Source of the DNA: an uncultured Clostridia bacterium
GTDB lineage: Bacteria; Bacillota; Clostridia; Peptostreptococcales; Anaerovoracaceae
Length of the DNA stretch: 57,804 bases
Direction of reading: 5' to 3'
Assembly (NCBI GenBank): GCA_934256595.1
Contig: CAKQOW010000008.1
Span: 1 to 57,804 of the forward strand
Each line of letters opens with the position of its first letter. The first letter of the stretch is position 1. Below the pieces are notes generated by a model. It did not search any database. It was not told the DNA's origin and saw nothing but the letters and a program-made list of their open reading frames with translations. Made by a program: the position numbers and the translations under genes. This document shows positions 53,716 to 57,804 of this stretch, piece after piece.

Positions 53716-54768
53716 ATGAAAAAATTTAAAAAAATACTGACATTACTTATAGCTGTAACCTTTGTTACAGCAGCAGTACCCTGCACTGCATCTGCGGCGC
53801 AGATTGTAAATGTGAATGTGACAGTTTCGGTGGCAGGAGATATTGCAGCAGCCTGCGAAAGCATTAAGGTTACGGATATAAACGGCAATGGAGTTACAGA
53901 TATTGACGATGCGCTTTACTCCATACACAAAAAACACAGCAAAGTCTACAAATCAGAAAACACATCCTACGGACCTGCAATAACCTGCCTGTGGGGTGAT
54001 GAAAGCGGCGCTTACGGATATTATCTCAACGATAAACTTGTAATGACAAACCTTAATGAGAAGATAAATGAGGGCGATTATATAGCAGCCTATGTATTTA
54101 AAGACGCTGCAGGCTATTCCGACAGCTATGCATACTTTGATAAAAAGACAGTAAGGCAGAATATCGGAAATGATAAGGAATATACATTTACACTGACTGC
54201 AAAACACACAGGCTTTGATGAGAACTGGAATACAGTGGAGCTTCCGCTGGCAGAGGCCACTGTCAAAGCAGGAGGTAAGGTTCTTGGCAGCACTGATGCA
54301 AACGGACAGATAGAGATTACTCTTGAAAAAGGCAGCTACGTTATAACTGCCGAAAAGGACGGAACAGTACTTGTGCCTCCTGCATGTACTGTAAATATTA
54401 ATGACAGGGAAGATACAGACAAGGCAAAGAGCCTGATAAAGGAACTGAAGCTTACGGCCTCATCGTCAAAGACAGCAAAGAAAAATGTTAAAGTTACCGT
54501 TAAGATGAGCAGCAGGAGCAATGCGCTGATTAAGGAGCTTGGCGATATGGGCTTTACTGTTAAATACAAATATTACAGGTCTGAAAAGAAAGCTTCAAAG
54601 TATACGGCCTTAAAGACAAAGACTGCCAAGACTTTTGTAAACACCGAGGGAAAGAAAGGCACGAAGTACTATTACAAGGTGAGAGCTGCTGTATATGACG
54701 GGGATAGACTTATAGCTCAGAGCGCACTGAAGCAGTGCAGCTGTGCGCAGAGAATATGGATAAAATAG
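53716..54768 (+). CDS. Secreted DUF4430-like protein with EF-hand-like loop and shared C-terminal domain
   Basis: The 350-residue product has a signal peptide (cleavage about A27/A28). An EF-hand or dockerin-like loop DINGNGVTDIDDAL lies at 54-67. A DUF4430-like region (about 30-130) includes GAYGYYLNDKLVMTNLNEKI…GDYIAAYVF. A carboxypeptidase-regulatory-like Ig segment (about 150-228) and a C-terminal domain (about 233-350) follow; the latter closely matches the end of the giant protein (both have KKASKYTA, YYYKVRA, QSALKQC). Last gene of the riboswitch 2 operon, 16 bases after the barrel gene, followed by a terminator. I infer it partners with the barrel protein. Confidence 0.8.
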   Translation: MKKFKKILTLLIAVTFVTAAVPCTASAAQIVNVNVTVSVAGDIAAACESIKVTDINGNGVTDIDDALYSIHKKHSKVYKSENTSYGPAITCLWGDESGAYGYYLNDKLVMTNLNEKINEGDYIAAYVFKDAAGYSDSYAYFDKKTVRQNIGNDKEYTFTLTAKHTGFDENWNTVELPLAEATVKAGGKVLGSTDANGQIEITLEKGSYVITAEKDGTVLVPPACTVNINDREDTDKAKSLIKELKLTASSSKTAKKNVKVTVKMSSRSNALIKELGDMGFTVKYKYYRSEKKASKYTALKTKTAKTFVNTEGKKGTKYYYKVRAAVYDGDRLIAQSALKQCSCAQRIWIK

Positions 54769-54801
54769 ATTTTGAATACAATAGACCATGCAGATCAGAA
54801 T

Positions 54802-54840
54802 GAGCGGGCAGCATTATATTATGCCTGCTCCTTTTCTTTG
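54802..54840 (+). terminator. Terminator of the ECF operon
   Basis: GAGCGGGCA (54802-54810) pairs with TGCCTGCTC (54822-54830) with one G-U pair, followed by CTTTTCTTTG. Confidence 0.75.
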
Positions 54841-54932
54841 ACTTAAAATGCTATAATTAAGGTGAGACTTTTGGCAGATATATACGACTAATAATTGAAA
54901 GGGCTGAATACCTTTTGGAAAGGAGGCAGCAG

Positions 54933-55145
54933 ATGGACAGCGGTGCAGACAGCTATCGCCGTTTTCTTGGCGGTGATGATGAGGGACTGGCGGAGATAGT
55001 CAGAGAATACAAGGACGGACTTATTCTTTACTTAAACGGTTATGTTAACAACCTGTATATTGCAGAGGAGCTGACTGAGGATACTTTTTTCAGGCTTATT
55101 ACCAGGAAACCTAAATTCTCAGGGAAAAGCACATTCAAAAGGTAA
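54933..55145 (+). pseudogene. Truncated ECF sigma factor (region 2 only)
   Basis: ATG 54933 has AGGAGG 6 bases upstream. Seventy residues show sigma region 2 (YRRFLGGDDEGLAEIVREYK, NLYIAEELTEDTFFRLI) and then stop. Region 4 is missing. From about 55138, the +1 frame reads into an Rpn-gene fragment, so the 3' part seems to have been replaced by insertion or deletion. Confidence 0.7.
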
Positions 55146-55491
55146 AGACACTGAGGGAGTAAGCTATGAGCTTATAGCTATGCTTGAATACTTTGAGGAA
55201 ACAACTGATGATAAGGCATTATCGTCAGGATATGAGAGGATAATAAGACTTAATGAGATAGTATCTTCCATTAAGGCAAATGATGAGATTGGAGTGAAGT
55301 ATATGAACGCATATGAGGAAAGAATGCGCGATATACAGGAAGCCAGAGAGCAGGGCGAGGAAATAGGCAGAAACGAAGGCATAGCAGAGGACAAACTTGA
55401 GATGGCTAAGGCAATGAAGATTAAGAAGTATCCGGATGATGAAATAGCAGAACTTACAGGATTATCTAAAGAAAAGATAGCGATGCTTTGA
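55141..55491 (+). pseudogene. C-terminal remnant of an Rpn-family gene
   Basis: The frame GKDTEGVSYELIAMLEYFEE… to the TGA at 55489-55491 corresponds to the C-terminal third of Rpn-type proteins, ending ddeiAELTGLSKEKIAML. Its end closely resembles the protein at 36324-37235 (LEMAKAMK in both). The nuclease core is absent. It joins the truncated sigma gene without a gap. Confidence 0.7.
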
Positions 55492-55540
55492 TTTTGTCCT
55501 ATCACATAAAAGGTGAAGAAAAACTTCAGTACATTTTATA

Positions 55541-55588
55541 AGAACGGACAGCATATTTTTATTTTATTCTGTCTGTTCTGTTTTTTTG
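55541..55588 (+). terminator. Terminator after the Rpn remnant
   Basis: AGAACGGACAG (55541-55551) pairs with CTGTCTGTTCT (55569-55579) with one mismatch, followed by GTTTTTTT. Confidence 0.78.
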
Positions 55589-56141
55589 ACTTATATACAG
55601 TGCAAAAACGTTAAAAAAATGCGAAGAAACGAGCGCTAAAATCACTATCTTGCTCCATAATGATATAGAATGTTGTTAATTGGATTTATGAATGTATATT
55701 TTTTATCAAAACTATAGAAATTTGATTTTCAGCGTGGTATACTAATGCTGTAGATTGTGTATTACAGTATGTGACTGACTATATACTGTATACTCCTAAC
55801 TGATTTGCTGTTCTCCGGTTTTACGGTATATGCAGCATTTCGGTAGAGATATTTAACAGCAAGAAACAGATTAATACCGCATATAAATAAGCGACAGATT
55901 TATTTGGCTTTCTTTAAAAGATACAATGTAATAGCCTGAAAACGGTAAAGGTATTACGGAAAGGGTGGTGATAGGGAAAGCTGCGGTACAGATATTGATA
56001 ATCTGTTAAGAAACGGGGAGAATACATAATGTGCGAAGCGGCGTAAGCCGTTTATTATTGTTTATCAACCAGTAATGGGAAATATACGTACTATATGGTT
56101 GAGTTTAAGTATTTGTTAATATTAGAAAAGGAGAAATTAAC
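55589..56141 (+). other. Long intergenic leader upstream of the aldehyde dehydrogenase gene
   Basis: No gene was found in these 553 bases. It holds an 8-bp inverted repeat TACAGTAT/ATACTGTA (55763-55790) that may be a regulator site, and a 7-bp hairpin AAGCGGC/GCCGTTT (about 56037-56054) followed by TATTATTG that could be a weak attenuator. No known riboswitch core was recognised. AAAAGGAG precedes the next ATG. Confidence 0.45.
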
Positions 56142-57494
56142 ATGACAAACCAGGAAAGAGTTGAAAAAGCGCGTAAAGCTTTAGCTCAGATTGAAAACTA
56201 CACTCAGGAACAGATTGACAAGCTAGTATACGAAAGTGCGAAAATCATCTACAAGAACGCAGAACCGCTAGCTGAAATGGCAGTAAAAGAAACAGGCCTT
56301 GGAAGCGTACAGGACAAGATCGCAAAGAACACTGACACACCTACAGCTTTCTGGGATTACTTAAAAGATAAGAAATCAGTTGGAATCATCAACGAAGATC
56401 CTAAATTAGGACTTATTGAAATAGCTCACCCTGTTGGCGTTATCGCTGGTATCACTCCTGCAACTAACCCTACAGTAACTCCTTTAGGAAACGTTATGCA
56501 CGCACTTAAAGGCAAGAACGCTATCATCTTCTGCCCTGCACCAAGAGCAAAGAAGACTTCAACAGAAACAGTTAACTTAATCAGACAGGCTATCGAAGCC
56601 TGCGGAGCTCCTGCAGACCTCGTTCAGATTATCGAAGAACCTACAATCGACCTTTCAGCTGACTTAATGGCTGCCTGCGACCTTATCGTTGCAACTGGTT
56701 CATCCGGATTAACAAAGGCTGCTTATGAATCAGGTACTCCTGCATACGGTGTTGGCCCTGGAAACCCTCCGGCAATCCTTGACGACGACTTCGACTTAAA
56801 CGAAGCTGCAAAATTATCAGTAGTAGCTATCGCAAGTGACAACGGTATCCTTTGCGACGGCGACAACCTTCTTCTGTACCCTGCAAAGAAAGAAGCTGAC
56901 TTCTTCGCAGAATTAAAGAACGAAGGCGTTGCAGTATTTGAAGATGCTGCTGACATCGCTAAATTCCGTGAAGTATTATTCATCGACGGAAAAGCAAACC
57001 CTGGTTTAGTTGGTAAAGACACTGACGTAATCGCAGACGCTGCCGGAATCAACCTTCCAAAGGGAACTAAGGTTATCGGATTAAAGCTTGACCAGGTTGG
57101 TAAGGCTGACGTTCTTAACAAGGAAATCATGGGACCTGTAGTAGTTCTTAAGAACTATGACAAGTTTGAAGATGCTGTTGATCTTGCAATCAAGAACATG
57201 GAAGAATCAGGCGGAATCGGACACACTGCTGGTATATTCTCAAACAACGAAGACCACATCAAGTACTTCGCAGAAAGAATTCCTGTAGCTCGTGTACTTA
57301 TCAACCAGCCTACACCAGACGCTTGGGGACCATCAACAAACAACTTATCACCAGCTGTATCAGAAGGATGCGGAAGCTGGGGTAACAACATTCTTGCAGG
57401 AAACGTTGACTACATCCACCTTATCAACGTATCAAAGGCTGTATATCCTCTGGATATCGAATTACCAGATCCTAAGAAGCTTTTTGCTGACTAA
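56142..57494 (+). CDS. CoA-acylating aldehyde dehydrogenase (SucD-like)
   Basis: The 450-residue product belongs to the acylating aldehyde dehydrogenase family (acetaldehyde, succinate-semialdehyde and related). It has GVIAGITPATNPTVTPLGNV, a nucleotide-binding segment DLIVATGSSGLTKAAYESG, GVGPGNPPAIL and catalytic C238 in SDNGILCDGD. The substrate aldehyde is not fixed by sequence; acyl-CoA dehydrogenase next door suggests a short-chain acyl-CoA pathway. Codon choice is strongly biased toward AAC, GAC, ATC and CCT, like ppdK, which suggests high expression. Start ATG 56142 has AAAAGGAG 8 bases upstream. Confidence 0.9.
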   Translation: MTNQERVEKARKALAQIENYTQEQIDKLVYESAKIIYKNAEPLAEMAVKETGLGSVQDKIAKNTDTPTAFWDYLKDKKSVGIINEDPKLGLIEIAHPVGVIAGITPATNPTVTPLGNVMHALKGKNAIIFCPAPRAKKTSTETVNLIRQAIEACGAPADLVQIIEEPTIDLSADLMAACDLIVATGSSGLTKAAYESGTPAYGVGPGNPPAILDDDFDLNEAAKLSVVAIASDNGILCDGDNLLLYPAKKEADFFAELKNEGVAVFEDAADIAKFREVLFIDGKANPGLVGKDTDVIADAAGINLPKGTKVIGLKLDQVGKADVLNKEIMGPVVVLKNYDKFEDAVDLAIKNMEESGGIGHTAGIFSNNEDHIKYFAERIPVARVLINQPTPDAWGPSTNNLSPAVSEGCGSWGNNILAGNVDYIHLINVSKAVYPLDIELPDPKKLFAD

Positions 57495-57544
57495 TAGATT
57501 ACAGGTAATATAGATAATTACAGTAATATATAATATGGACTATA

Positions 57545-57584
57545 CAATGAAAATGTAGAGTTTCTGCATTTTCATTGTTTTATT
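57545..57584 (+). terminator. Rho-independent terminator after the aldehyde dehydrogenase gene
   Basis: CAATGAAAATGTAG (57545-57558) pairs with CTGCATTTTCATTG (57564-57577) over 14 bp with one G-U pair, followed by TTTTATT. The gap to 57742 is otherwise AT-rich. Confidence 0.88.
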
Positions 57585-57741
57585 AGTTAAGAATTCAATG
57601 CACAGGAAATTGCGTTTATTGGACAATCTTGTGCTTGTATTCAATATTCTTTTTATCTTTTATTTTTTTTGTACTTGACTATATGAGAAATACTAGATAA
57701 TATAGATAATTAGGAAACGATTAATACTTAGGAGGAAAATG

Positions 57742-57804
57742 ATGGATTTCAAATTATCAAAGACACATTTGCTTCAGCAGGAAATGTATCGCAGATTTGC
57801 AGAA
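57742..57804 (+). CDS. Acyl-CoA dehydrogenase, N-terminal end only (partial)
   Basis: The first 21 residues (MDFKLSKTHLLQQEMYRRFA…) match the start of short-chain acyl-CoA dehydrogenases, which typically begin MDFxLxxExxxxRxxxRxFAE. GGAGG lies 6 bases upstream. An extra in-frame ATG at 57739 is less well spaced. The gene runs off the right edge. Confidence 0.75.
   Translation, partial: MDFKLSKTHLLQQEMYRRFAE

Noticed and set aside
54933..55145. Functional short sigma factor
   Set aside because: It lacks region 4 and ends at a junction with an unrelated gene fragment, so it is better read as truncated.
1..57804. tRNA, rRNA genes or an intact insertion sequence
   Set aside because: I saw no cloverleaf-like tRNA, no rRNA conserved segments, and no transposase gene with terminal inverted repeats. 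The Rpn-type genes are not flanked by such repeats.

Overview
The window comes from a low-to-moderate GC, anaerobic Firmicute of class Clostridia. The evidence is strong AGGAGG-type ribosome binding sites, the sporulation genes yqfC and yqfD, the rpsU-yqeY-yqfC-yqfD-phoH-ybeY-cdd-era-recO gene order, a homodimeric pyruvate:ferredoxin oxidoreductase, pyruvate phosphate dikinase, and a CoA-acylating aldehyde dehydrogenase next to an acyl-CoA dehydrogenase. The family cannot be fixed from sequence alone; an amino-acid-fermenting relative of the Anaerovoracaceae (Eubacteriales family XIII) would fit, as an inference.

Layout. 1-5.4 kb is accessory: an ECF sigma factor with a membrane partner on the minus strand, two tandem copies of a small membrane protein flanking an ATPase remnant, an Rpn/PD-(D/E)XK-type gene, and an AbiE-like toxin-antitoxin pair whose promoter lies inside a perfect palindrome. 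5.4-16.1 kb is a conserved housekeeping block (ribosomal protein S21, YqeY, sporulation, RNA processing, Era, RecO, glycyl-tRNA synthetase, PPDK). 16.1-20.8 kb carries a small alarmone synthetase, malic enzyme, fumarase, a flavodoxin/ferredoxin fusion and an HD hydrolase. 20.8-23.4 kb has two membrane proteins on the minus strand, divergent from a LysR regulator. 23.6-30.7 kb is a redox operon: a soluble polyferredoxin made of a duplicated RnfB-like module, PFOR, and an NfnAB-like pair. Minus-strand recN-argR and plus-strand ruvCAB follow, then a flavin reductase and a second Rpn-type gene.

37.4-54.8 kb is the most striking region. Two cobalamin riboswitches, each with its own promoter and a downstream terminator hairpin, precede (i) a 3279-residue secreted protein and (ii) an operon. 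The operon encodes a membrane-tethered DUF4430 protein, a complete ECF transporter (T, fused A1A2, S), a secreted alpha/alpha-barrel protein and a secreted DUF4430-like protein. DUF4430 is related to the C-terminal domain of animal transcobalamin and intrinsic factor, and the barrel resembles their N-terminal alpha6/alpha6 domain. The giant protein has the barrel followed by DUF4430, the same order as intrinsic factor. I infer a bacterial extracellular corrinoid-capture and relay system feeding an ECF importer.

54.9-57.8 kb holds a truncated sigma factor abutting an Rpn-gene remnant, a long leader, a CoA-acylating aldehyde dehydrogenase, and the first codons of an acyl-CoA dehydrogenase that runs off the window. 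No rRNA, tRNA, CRISPR array or intact insertion sequence was seen.
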